From the NCBI RefSeq assembly GCF_905201705.1, contig NZ_CAJKOX010000013.1, positions 30,038 through 94,037 on the forward strand: a DNA stretch of 64,000 nucleotides, written 5' to 3'. This DNA is from an uncultured Marvinbryantia sp. (lineage in GTDB: Bacteria > Bacillota > Clostridia > Lachnospirales > Lachnospiraceae). Shown here piece after piece: positions 1 to 7,804 of this stretch. How positions within the stretch are numbered: the first letter of the stretch is position 1; each line of letters starts with the position of its first letter. The translations under genes were made by a program, and so were the position numbers. The notes under the pieces are model-generated. The model ran no database searches. It was not told where the DNA came from and saw nothing but the letters and a program-made list of their open reading frames with translations.

Positions 1-692
1 GAGTAGACGAAATAGTATTTTCCGTCATACTTCCGCATGGAGCTTGCCTCAAAAAACTCATGGTCTTTGAAGGATCCTTCCCCTTCCTTCGGAAAAAGCA
101 GCGTCTCCGACACCTTAATCGTTACCATATCGCGCTCCAGCTCCAGCACGTACCCGCCCTCAAAACGCAGCTTCCTGCCGCCAGTCACAATAGATGGAAC
201 CGGGGTATAAAATCCCGAATAGAGATAGATTCTTCCGTCTTCATCCACGAAAACAGCCGGATCAAATGGAAAAGAATCCCCCTTCCTGCGTCCCCATATT
301 GTGCCGTCGGCATAGTGGACATGCCCGTAATATGCGTATGGTCCCTGCGGCCTGTCACTTACTGCAACCCCCATGATTCCCATAAAATCAAAGGCATAAT
401 AAAGATAGTACCTGCCGTCCGGTCCCGCCGTCACATCCGGAGCAAACAGAAGGCGCAAACCCAGTCTGTTTTTCGGATCCTGATTCTTCCTGTAGATAAC
501 GCCCTCATACTGCCAGTCACTCAAATCCTCAACCGGAGCCGACCAGCAGACGTAATCATTCATGCAGAACATCGGAGCTCCAAAGCGGTCATGCGAACCG
601 TACACGTAAACGCGATCTCCGAAAACGTACGGCTCTCCGTCCGGTATGTATTCATATTCCGGAAGATATGGATTCACTGCCTGTCTTTTCAC
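1..692 (-). CDS. Glycoside hydrolase family 43-like protein, 3' part outside the window
   Basis: Only the first 230 or so residues are present; the gene runs off the left edge. The fold reads as a GH43 five-bladed propeller, the family of beta-xylosidases and alpha-arabinofuranosidases acting on plant glycans. An early Asp in IPDGEP (residue 18) fits the general base, FAPDVTAGPDGRYYLYY resembles the usual blade around the pKa-modulating Asp, DPAVFVDEDGRIYLY is another blade, and EASSMRKYDGKYYFVYS fits the general-acid region. No signal peptide is visible, so it is probably cytoplasmic and acts on imported oligosaccharides. The start is a GTG at 692 preceded by GGGAGGG at good spacing; the nearby ATG is followed directly by a stop. 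Substrate cannot be told. Confidence 0.8.
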   Translation of the reverse strand, partial: MKRQAVNPYLPEYEYIPDGEPYVFGDRVYVYGSHDRFGAPMFCMNDYVCWSAPVEDLSDWQYEGVIYRKNQDPKNRLGLRLLFAPDVTAGPDGRYYLYYAFDFMGIMGVAVSDRPQGPYAYYGHVHYADGTIWGRRKGDSFPFDPAVFVDEDGRIYLYSGFYTPVPSIVTGGRKLRFEGGYVLELERDMVTIKVSETLLFPKEGEGSFKDHEFFEASSMRKYDGKYYFVY

Positions 693-777
693 ATTATCCC
701 TCCCTTCTTTTTTGGTTTCTGGGAGTATCTTACCATACATTTTCCGACGTGAACCGCGCGTTGCATAATCGGTATTT

Positions 778-2109
778 TTATTTCCCAAGCGGCAGCATCA
801 CCTTTAAAATAAACCACTGTTCCTCCACCGCCGCCATCATGGACCCGCCATATTTCTGCGCCAGATAACGGATACTTTTCAGCCCGAAGCCATGCTCGTC
901 GCGGCTTCCCTTTGTCGTTACCGGAAGTCCGTTGGCAAACCGCAGGCTCTCCTCCAGATAATTTTCCACGCGGATCAGCACAAACTGGTTCATTTCCGAT
1001 ACAGAAAGGTGGATCAGACGTTTTTCCTCCGGCTCAATAAACAGCTCGCACTCGATCGCATTATCCAGCGCATTGCCAAAAATCGTGCAGAGATCCATCA
1101 CAGAAATTCCCTCCAGCAGCCTCCCGTCTGCCACGCAGGTCAGCGTAATTTTATGCTGCGCGCAATACATGCCCTTTCCGGTAAGAATCGTGTCCAACAC
1201 ACCATTTCCGGTCTTATACTGCATCTCATAATCCCGGATCTCACGCTCCAGCTCATCCAGATACGCGTTCTTTTTCTCCTGATTCTCTTCGCTGCGCAAA
1301 ACTGCTATCTGATGCTTCAGATCATGATATTTCCGGTTGATCATATCAATGTTCTCGCGCGACTGCTTATACTGTGCATACTGTGTCTTTAAAACCGTAT
1401 ACACAGATTCCAGTTCAAGCTGTACGTGATGCTCGCTGCACTGACGCTGATAGGCAAGAAAGATCGCAAAACCTCCCACGCCGGTCATAGTGCGGATATG
1501 AAACGCCTCCTTCGCAAGAGAGGTGCTGAACGGCGTGTCCGAAAAAATATAGCTTAAATTGCTCAGCGCAAAGGTAATCGCGGCGATCAGAACAGAGGTG
1601 AGCATTTCCCGCATTGTAATCTCCGTCCACTGATGACTCCTTGCGCTCTGAAACCAGTAAACGCCCGCAAAAAGAGCGCCGTACACTGCCAGCATGAAAA
1701 ACACGGACGCCGTATTTCCTGCAAAGACTCCGCCCTCCGCCGCAAAAAAGTAATAGAGCTGCCATTCCAGCGCCGCCGCCACCTCCGCAAGCATAAACGA
1801 GAACGCCAGCCAGTAACCCGCCGCCGTCCGCCCCATGTCGCAGCAGCCTGTGATCATGCTATACATCACAAAAGTCGCAGCAAGCATTCCCGGGATCCAG
1901 AATATCACGTTAATCACGCCAAGCGCATGCTGCAGAAGTAAAAGTAACGCCAGCGCGCCCAGGCAGATTGCCGCTTCCCTTTTTTCCGGACGCAGCGGCA
2001 GATGATGCTCCCGGCGGTACAGGCAGATGCAGACCACGCAGGACAGCCACTCTGCAATCGCTGTATAGGCTTTTGGGATATCCGGCACCATACCGATCAC
2101 GCCGTTCAT
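778..2109 (-). CDS. GHKL sensor histidine kinase (AgrC-like)
   Basis: A 443-residue membrane kinase. About six hydrophobic segments fill residues 10-220, followed by a coiled stretch and a dimerisation helix with the phospho-acceptor His262 in YHDLKHQI. The ATP-binding domain has an N-box (FGNALDNAIE) and a G-box (DEHGFGLKSIRYLAQKYGG), typical of the HATPase_c_5 group that includes AgrC. It overlaps the upstream LytTR regulator gene by 4 bp (ATGA), so the two form one translational unit. AgrC relatives usually sense peptides, but no agrB or agrD gene is nearby, so the signal is unknown. Confidence 0.9.
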   Translation of the reverse strand: MNGVIGMVPDIPKAYTAIAEWLSCVVCICLYRREHHLPLRPEKREAAICLGALALLLLLQHALGVINVIFWIPGMLAATFVMYSMITGCCDMGRTAAGYWLAFSFMLAEVAAALEWQLYYFFAAEGGVFAGNTASVFFMLAVYGALFAGVYWFQSARSHQWTEITMREMLTSVLIAAITFALSNLSYIFSDTPFSTSLAKEAFHIRTMTGVGGFAIFLAYQRQCSEHHVQLELESVYTVLKTQYAQYKQSRENIDMINRKYHDLKHQIAVLRSEENQEKKNAYLDELEREIRDYEMQYKTGNGVLDTILTGKGMYCAQHKITLTCVADGRLLEGISVMDLCTIFGNALDNAIECELFIEPEEKRLIHLSVSEMNQFVLIRVENYLEESLRFANGLPVTTKGSRDEHGFGLKSIRYLAQKYGGSMMAAVEEQWFILKVMLPLGK

Positions 2110-2819
2110 TTCATCGCCTCCCCCATATACGCCACCAGCGCCTTTTTCAGGTCGCTCTTTTTCGCCCGGCTGACCGGAATGTTCTTATCGCCAAGCAGGA
2201 CGTCGTCCTTTTCAATTCCGGTGACAAAACGCAGATTTATTAAGTAACATTTGTTGCAGCGAAAAAAATTAGCACTGCCAAGCTCCTTTTCCAGCTTTCC
2301 GATACTGGCAGTCGTCGATTCATACTGCGCGTCCTTTGTGTGGTAGGTAAGGCGGTGCCCCTGGCTCTCCACCCAGTAAAGCTGAGACGCCGGGATTTTA
2401 TAAACGCCGTTCTTTGTGTTTACCGCCACATAATGCTCCTCCCGCTTTTTCATCCGTCCCATTGCACGCCTGATCCTCTGGCTGAACGCAAAGTACGAAA
2501 TCGGCTTCAGCACATAATCAAGGGCATCCACCGCATAGCCGCGGATCGCGTACTGCGCCATATTCGTGATAAAAATAATGATCACCCGCGAATCCTGCTT
2601 CCGGATCTGCTCAGCCGCCGCCATGCCGTCCATAAAACGCATCTCAATATCCATCAGGATCAGATCAAACTGCCCGCGGTAATTTTCGACGATCTCATCC
2701 CCGTCAGAGTAAGCTGTCACCTGAAGCGGCTCCCGGTATTCCTCCTCGTATTTTTTCAAATACTCCCGCAGCCGTTTGGTGTAGCCAGGATCATCCTCCA
2801 CAATCGCAACTGAAACCAT
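2106..2819 (-). CDS. LytTR-family response regulator (AgrA-like)
   Basis: About 237 residues. An N-terminal receiver has the acidic pair in VAIVEDD and the phosphorylated Asp57 in LILMDIEM. A C-terminal LytTR DNA-binding domain follows from about residue 140. It should be phosphorylated by the kinase encoded just downstream with a 4-bp overlap. I chose the ATG at 2819 rather than the one at 2825, because the GGAGGG at 2827-2832 is 7 nt from the former and abuts the latter. A direct repeat of LytTR type sits upstream of its own promoter, so autoregulation is likely. Confidence 0.9.
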   Translation of the reverse strand: MVSVAIVEDDPGYTKRLREYLKKYEEEYREPLQVTAYSDGDEIVENYRGQFDLILMDIEMRFMDGMAAAEQIRKQDSRVIIIFITNMAQYAIRGYAVDALDYVLKPISYFAFSQRIRRAMGRMKKREEHYVAVNTKNGVYKIPASQLYWVESQGHRLTYHTKDAQYESTTASIGKLEKELGSANFFRCNKCYLINLRFVTGIEKDDVLLGDKNIPVSRAKKSDLKKALVAYMGEAMK

Positions 2820-2848
2820 AAGCATTCCCTCCGTTTCTTTTTATCTGG

Positions 2849-2877
2849 ATTGTATCTGCCTCACACGTCTCCCGCAA
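2849..2877 (-). promoter_or_regulatory. Promoter of the first LytTR/GHKL operon
   Basis: On the minus strand TTGCGG (2872-2877), 17 bp, TACAAT (2849-2854), about 30 bp before the regulator start. The weak -35 fits an activated promoter. Confidence 0.6.
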
Positions 2878-2883
2878 GGTTCT

Positions 2884-2914
2884 CAGCTTAATCCGCAGTT
2901 TTCACAGCTTAATC
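2884..2914 (-). promoter_or_regulatory. Direct-repeat operator for a LytTR regulator
   Basis: Two identical 10-bp copies of CAGCTTAATC (plus-strand reading) lie at 2884-2893 and 2905-2914. The period is exactly 21 bp, two helical turns, and the nearer copy ends 6 bp upstream of the -35 hexamer. Paired repeats of about 9 bp with 12-bp spacers are the known layout of AgrA-type LytTR sites. Which of the two regulators binds here is inference. Confidence 0.6.
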
Positions 2915-2918
2915 GGCA

Positions 2919-2944
2919 CAAAAAAGAACCCCGCTTTGAGGTTC
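2919..2944 (-). terminator. Intrinsic terminator after the second kinase gene
   Basis: Stem GAACCTC / GGGGTTC with a 5-nt loop followed by a run of six T on the minus strand. It separates the two two-component operons. Confidence 0.8.
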
Positions 2945-2985
2945 TCTCCTGATTTTATGAAATTTGTATCCATTTGTTTCCCGGC

Positions 2986-4275
2986 TCATGAAGCAGTCCT
3001 CTGAACAGGAATCATAATATCCGTCAGAAAGATATCCGCCTCCGTCTGCATCTGCATATCCCCGCCATATTTTTCCGCAAGATAACGGATACTCTGCGTG
3101 CCATACCCATGATTCTGCCTGTCCTGCTTCGTCGTTTTTGGAATGCCGTCCTCAAAAATAACCGTATCCTGGTAATAATTTTCCATATGGATAAAGCCCA
3201 GCCCGTTCTTTTCCGTGACGGTCATGGAAATGATCCGTTTATCCGGTTCGGCAAGCTTCCCCGCCGCCTCGATTCCGTTATCCAGAAGATTGCCAAACAG
3301 CGTGTAGATATCCTGCTCTTTCATAAACGACAGTATTTTTCCATCCGCAATGCAGGTAAACTCGATATTATTGCTTTGACACAGCAGATTTTTATTTGCA
3401 AGCACCACATCCAGCGTGCTGTTTCCTGTGTGAAAACCGGATTCGTATACATCCACTGCCGCACTGATCTCCTGCAGTTCTTCCCGGCTCACCAGTTCTG
3501 TCAGTCCTTCCAGATAATATTTTAAGTCGTGACACTTCCGATTGATTACTTCCGTAACAGCCCTTTCCCGCTGATATTTTTCCTGTTCCTTATCAAGGAG
3601 CTGCCTTATCATCATTTGTTCCCTCCGGGCAGCGCTCTCACGGAATCTGCTCACACTTACGATCAGCGCAAGCACCGATATCATGATCGACATCAAATGC
3701 GTACAGATTATTAACGTCTCATTACCTGTTTCAAAATAAATGTCCACCATCTTCAGGCTGAGGACAATGTCTGCCAAAATCACGAAAAAAGCAAGGATGA
3801 CCAACACACTGTCTTTCCCCTGCATATCTTCATCATTATAAGTTCTTCCCCGCAATGCAAGAAAATAGCCTGCCAGAAATACCACTGCGATCGTAGCATA
3901 TAGTATGATTTTCTGCTGCCATCCATCGGGAATGCCCAGAAGCAGACAGATAATGCTGTGGCTGCGCTGCGCAATGTGTTCCAGACAGTAAGCCGCTGTC
4001 ACACAATACAAGGCAGTAAGCGGGCGGCACTCAAACAGCAGAAGTGTCCATACAAAGGTAATGGCAAATGCCACCAGATACCCCGGCCACCCTCTGACAG
4101 TCCTTGCAAAAAATATTGTGCTCCAGCTAAACATCACTAATGTATACAACAATATCTTTAACCATAACATTGGCCTTTTTTTCAGATTATGGCCGGCACT
4201 CATCACTCCGATGCACATGCTGAGAAAGAAACCCAAGTCATCCCTAATAAAAGAAGCGATCCAATCTTCAAGCAT
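2986..4275 (-). CDS. Second GHKL sensor histidine kinase (AgrC-like)
   Basis: A 429-residue paralogue of the kinase at 778-2109. Roughly six membrane segments cover residues 15-210, then a helical linker, a phospho-acceptor His249 in RKCHDLKYYL, an N-box (FGNLLDNGIE) and a G-box (NHGYGTQSIRYLAEKYGG). It overlaps its regulator gene by 8 bp at 4268-4275. The short start-proximal signal GGGAAA is weak, which suggests translational coupling. No peptide pheromone gene was recognised next to it. Confidence 0.9.
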   Translation of the reverse strand: MLEDWIASFIRDDLGFFLSMCIGVMSAGHNLKKRPMLWLKILLYTLVMFSWSTIFFARTVRGWPGYLVAFAITFVWTLLLFECRPLTALYCVTAAYCLEHIAQRSHSIICLLLGIPDGWQQKIILYATIAVVFLAGYFLALRGRTYNDEDMQGKDSVLVILAFFVILADIVLSLKMVDIYFETGNETLIICTHLMSIMISVLALIVSVSRFRESAARREQMMIRQLLDKEQEKYQRERAVTEVINRKCHDLKYYLEGLTELVSREELQEISAAVDVYESGFHTGNSTLDVVLANKNLLCQSNNIEFTCIADGKILSFMKEQDIYTLFGNLLDNGIEAAGKLAEPDKRIISMTVTEKNGLGFIHMENYYQDTVIFEDGIPKTTKQDRQNHGYGTQSIRYLAEKYGGDMQMQTEADIFLTDIMIPVQRTAS

Positions 4276-4993
4276 TATTTTTTCCCGATAATCTTCCTAT
4301 ATAATAGCTATGGCACGCCTCCAGAAATTCCTGCTTGCGCAGCCTGCTGATAGGAAGTTCCTTTCCATCAATCATCACATATTGCCTGTCCACGCGCTCG
4401 ATATGCCGGAAATTCACAATGTAAGAGCTTCCCAGGCGAAAAAACTCCTTTTCCGGCAGCAGATTTTCCACCTGTTTCAGCACGCCGTAGGTCTCATAAT
4501 CGCCGTTTTCCGTGTGGTAGATAATATGATGTTTGTAAATTTCAATGTATTTGATGGAGGATGCCGAAATCCGGATGGAATACTCTTTCAGTTCCAGCAT
4601 CACTTCATCCTCCCTCAGCTTTGCGCACTGCCGGATCGCCCGCTTCATTTTCAGCGCAAACGCCGGGTAGCGGATCGGCTTCACCATATAATCCAGGGCG
4701 TCCACCTCATATCCGTTTACCGCATACTGCATCAGATGCGTGATGAAAATCAGAACCACAAGCGGATCTTTTTCCCGCAGCTTTTTTGCAGCCTCCATAC
4801 CGTTGCCGTCCGGCAGCTCGATATCCAAAAACACAATGTCATACTGGAAATGATAATTTTCCAGAAACGGCTCAAGCTCCGTAAACCACACAGGTCTGAC
4901 CGATTCCTCATTCTCCGCGGAAAAACGCTCCAGAAACTCCGAGAGCCGCTTCGCGCTTGTCTTTGAATCCTCCACTATCGCTATACTCAACAT
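4268..4993 (-). CDS. Second LytTR-family response regulator (AgrA-like)
   Basis: About 241 residues: receiver with IAIVEDS and phospho-acceptor Asp57 in IVFLDIEL, then a LytTR DNA-binding domain. It is similar in layout to the regulator at 2106-2819 and is paired with the kinase that overlaps its end. I chose the ATG at 4993 (MLSIAIVED) because a start seven codons earlier would be TTG with no ribosome site. Upstream, no clear LytTR repeat was seen; a possible TTGACG without a good -10 lies near 5050. The adjacent duplication suggests two related sensing channels that may cross-talk. Confidence 0.88.
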   Translation of the reverse strand: MLSIAIVEDSKTSAKRLSEFLERFSAENEESVRPVWFTELEPFLENYHFQYDIVFLDIELPDGNGMEAAKKLREKDPLVVLIFITHLMQYAVNGYEVDALDYMVKPIRYPAFALKMKRAIRQCAKLREDEVMLELKEYSIRISASSIKYIEIYKHHIIYHTENGDYETYGVLKQVENLLPEKEFFRLGSSYIVNFRHIERVDRQYVMIDGKELPISRLRKQEFLEACHSYYIGRLSGKNNA

Positions 4994-5204
4994 TTTCCTA
5001 CACAACCGCCCCAATGATCATTTTATCCCAAACAACGATTTCGTGAACGTCAATCTCCTTTATCTTAGCATGAATCAACGGGTTAGGCAAGCTGACGCAA
5101 TTCCTTTTCTTCAACAGCCCTTTCCAGAGATATGGATATATTGGACATTCATTCAGAAGAATCGTCCATGTTTCCCTCCTGTTCTCATAAGGCTCTCCTC
5201 ATTG

Positions 5205-5232
5205 TTGACAAACTCCTATATTCTGTTAAAAT
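5205..5232 (+). promoter_or_regulatory. Promoter for the small ORF and PlsY-like gene
   Basis: TTGACA (5205-5210), 16-bp spacer, TAAAAT (5227-5232), reading right. The remaining gene-free stretch 4994-5324 is AT-rich and shows no other clear element. Confidence 0.6.
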
Positions 5233-5324
5233 AATGTGAAACAACTGTATCAAATAAAAGCTTATCCAACAAGATATGGACATGAAATAAAAAAGTTTAT
5301 ATTGTATCAGAATATGGGGATACA

Positions 5325-5492
5325 ATGGATTTGAATGAGACAGACTACTACATTTATAAGAATATATACAAAAGCTTTAAGTATTCTGGGGAATGTGGAA
5401 AAAAGAAGATGTGGGGAGTATTGCGGGGATGTTCTGTACAATGTGCGGCATTTCCTACATGGAATGGAAAAATATCAATATTTATGAATTAA
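5325..5492 (+). CDS. Small unknown ORF, 55 residues
   Basis: ATG at 5325 preceded by GGGG at 5-nt spacing, open to TAA at 5490-5492. It lies between a good promoter and the next gene, which starts 10 bp after its stop. The product begins MDLNETDYYIYKNIYK, carries three Cys (residues 24, 36 and 40) and several Lys, and has no signal peptide or convincing membrane helix. I do not recognise it. It could be a real small protein, a translated leader, or the remnant of a longer gene. Base composition is AT-rich like the following gene and unlike the surroundings. Confidence 0.35.
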   Translation: MDLNETDYYIYKNIYKSFKYSGECGKKKMWGVLRGCSVQCAAFPTWNGKISIFMN

Positions 5493-5502
5493 GAGGTATT
5501 TT

Positions 5503-6096
5503 ATGAAAATTATAATACTATCCTTAGTAATTGGATATCTATTTGGCAGCTTTTTAACCGCAGAAGCAGTATCTTATAAATATCTTGGAAAAAGCATACA
5601 GTCCGTCGGAACCGGCAATCCGGGAATGGCGAATGTAATGTCACAGATTGGGAAAAAACAAGGATTTCTCGTCCTTATCGGGGATATTTTAAAAATACTT
5701 ATCGCGATGATTCTCGTGTGGATAATCACAGGGCAAACAAATACGGACCAGATTATTCTATATACTGGATTTGGTGGGATTCTCGGACATAATTACCCTT
5801 TTTGGCGGAAATTTCACGGCGGAAAGGGCGTAACTGTTACATGTACCTGGCTGATTATATGGATGCCATTATGGGGAACTCTGTGCTGTCTGGCCGGCGG
5901 TATCATTACATTATTAACGGGATACCTGCCTCTTGGAGCTATTCTGATTCCTCTGATTGCTATACCATTTGCTTTTTGGCAAAAAGGTACTATTGGCGGA
6001 TGTATTTTAATTCTGGCTTCTCTCATTATGCTCACAAAACACTATCACGGACTAATACGAATCATCCGGGGAAAAGAAACTAAGAAATTCCGATGA
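5503..6096 (+). CDS. PlsY-family glycerol-3-phosphate acyltransferase, probable paralogue
   Basis: A 197-residue polytopic membrane protein with about five helices. PlsY transfers the acyl group from acyl-phosphate to glycerol-3-phosphate, the first step of phospholipid synthesis. Visible motifs are GSFLTAE, SVGTGNPGMANVM (usual form GSGNPGATN) and GHNYPFWRKFHGGKG. The departures from consensus in the second motif and the AT-rich composition suggest an acquired or diverged paralogue rather than the housekeeping enzyme. AGAGG stands 6 nt before the ATG. It converges on the activase gene ending at 6149; no terminator was seen between them. Confidence 0.82.
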   Translation: MKIIILSLVIGYLFGSFLTAEAVSYKYLGKSIQSVGTGNPGMANVMSQIGKKQGFLVLIGDILKILIAMILVWIITGQTNTDQIILYTGFGGILGHNYPFWRKFHGGKGVTVTCTWLIIWMPLWGTLCCLAGGIITLLTGYLPLGAILIPLIAIPFAFWQKGTIGGCILILASLIMLTKHYHGLIRIIRGKETKKFR

Positions 6097-6148
6097 AATA
6101 AGGTATGTTCTGTACTTTCCCCCGTCATTTTAAACAAACCTCCCGCTC

Positions 6149-7804
6149 TCATCCCATCAGATCCGCCGCGAACAGTGCGGCTCCCAGAGCGCCGCACAGC
6201 TGGGCCTTGTCATTGATGAGCAGCGCGGCTCCCAGCTTTTCCTCCAGCGTTTTGACGAGTCCCCGGTTTTTGGAGACGCCTCCCGTCATCATATAGGGAG
6301 CCTCTCCTCCCACGCGCTTTGCAAGAGCCGCGGTCTTAACAGCAACCGCCTTGTTCAGGCCGTGTACGATATCGTCCGTAGCTTTATTCTGTGCAATCAG
6401 GGACACAACCTCTGATTCCGCAAAAACGGTACACATGCTGGAGATCGTAATGTCCTCCCTGTAATCAAGTCCTTTAAGGCTCAGCTCCTCCAGGCTCATT
6501 TCCAGGGTACGCGCCATCATTTCCAGAAAGCGCCCTGTTCCCGCGGCACACTTGTCATTCATAACGAAATTCACCACGGCGCCGTTTTCATCGACCCGGA
6601 TGACCTTGCTGTCCTGTCCGCCGATATCGATTACCGTGCGCACGGACGGGTCGAGATAATGCGCTCCGCGGGCATGGCAGGTGATTTCCGTGATGCTCTT
6701 ATCGCCGTCCTGGATCGCCGTTCTCCCGTAACCCGTCGTCACCAGGGCGTCTATATCCTCCCGGACAAGACCCGCGCTCTTCAGCGCCTCCTCCAGCGCC
6801 CGCTCCGCGCCGATCGCCGCGCCTGCGCCCGTCGGCAGAATGATTCCCGTCACAATTTCCCTGTTTTTATCCAGAATGACAACGTCGGTGCTGGTAGAGC
6901 CGCTGTCAATTCCCGCCACATATCCTTTTCCCATGGTCTTTTCTTTTCCTTTCTTCAAATCCGGAGCCAGGCTTTCCGCGAATGCTTCCAGTCGGGTGGA
7001 AAGCTGACCGCTGCTCTGAATTGTATAATCCGATTCAATTTTTAAGATTGGTACAGCGGCATGATTTTTTATCTCCGCGTATTCAAAGCTGTAAAAATCG
7101 CAGAATTTTACTGTATGATAAATGATTCCCCGCAGGTCGGGGTCCTGGTAAAGCTGCTTTCGTCCCGTGCTGTCCATCATGCGCATACAGGGAAGCTGAT
7201 GAAGAAGCTCTCCTGCATACCACTCCATGAGCGCGTCAAAATCCTCCGTCTCCGGCGGCGTCCCGCTTCCGGCAGAACGGTTATAAACGCAGGAATCATT
7301 TTCCACCGGAAACGGCATGGCTTTCTGTGTCATCTCAAAAAGCTCCGTTCCCATACGAGCCCCCAGCACGCTGATGTGGGGTCCCCTCTCCTTCTGCTGC
7401 GGCCGGAACGCGCGGCGGAACCTTTCCGCCTGAAAGGACGTGCCGCGATATTCCCCATAAGCCTTCGCCAGCGCCTTCAGCTGCCGCACCGTCCGCTCCC
7501 TGCTGCATTCGCTGTCGGAATGAAGCATGTCTATCATATAAAGAAAATCCAGCCTGCCGCTGCTCTCCAGCACATCACAGACACTGCGTATGGTATCGCA
7601 GCAGTTGACCAGGACGAGTTCCTTTACCTTTCCCTGCATAACCGCCTCCAGCAGCGCCTTTCCGAATCCGCAGAGGTTTGGATGGGCAATCTGATCCGCC
7701 AGTTCGAAGCCTTGCGGCATTTCATTCATATTGACGCACTCCGCGCCGAGCGCCGTCAGCAATTCTATGGGCGTATATTTACAGACATAATATGTCTTAT
7801 TCAT
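6149..7804 (-). CDS. 2-hydroxyacyl-CoA dehydratase-like domain fused to an activase ATPase
   Basis: A 551-residue fusion. Residues 1-270 resemble a partial HgdB/BcrB-type dehydratase domain with Cys residues in YVCKY and VNCCDTIRSVC. Residues 285-551 are a BadF/BadG/BcrA/HgdC activator of the ASKHA fold: nucleotide-binding GIDSGSTSTDVVILD, TTGYGR, DIGGQDSKVI, and the two Cys that would bridge a dimer [4Fe-4S] cluster in KCAAGTGRF and SSMCTVFAESE. Such activases inject one electron, with ATP hydrolysis, into a partner dehydratase. The partner is probably the product of the upstream gene, with a 4-bp overlap. The substrate is unknown. Confidence 0.85.
   Translation of the reverse strand: MNKTYYVCKYTPIELLTALGAECVNMNEMPQGFELADQIAHPNLCGFGKALLEAVMQGKVKELVLVNCCDTIRSVCDVLESSGRLDFLYMIDMLHSDSECSRERTVRQLKALAKAYGEYRGTSFQAERFRRAFRPQQKERGPHISVLGARMGTELFEMTQKAMPFPVENDSCVYNRSAGSGTPPETEDFDALMEWYAGELLHQLPCMRMMDSTGRKQLYQDPDLRGIIYHTVKFCDFYSFEYAEIKNHAAVPILKIESDYTIQSSGQLSTRLEAFAESLAPDLKKGKEKTMGKGYVAGIDSGSTSTDVVILDKNREIVTGIILPTGAGAAIGAERALEEALKSAGLVREDIDALVTTGYGRTAIQDGDKSITEITCHARGAHYLDPSVRTVIDIGGQDSKVIRVDENGAVVNFVMNDKCAAGTGRFLEMMARTLEMSLEELSLKGLDYREDITISSMCTVFAESEVVSLIAQNKATDDIVHGLNKAVAVKTAALAKRVGGEAPYMMTGGVSKNRGLVKTLEEKLGAALLINDKAQLCGALGAALFAADLMG

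Noticed and set aside
2340..2813. Long open frame on the plus strand opposite the first LytTR gene
   Set aside because: It is antisense to a clear regulator gene, has no ribosome site and a composition typical of reverse-strand shadows.
5043..5234. 63-codon plus-strand open frame before the small ORF
   Set aside because: No ribosome site, and the TTGACA/TAAAAT promoter lies at its end, so it would not be in that transcript.
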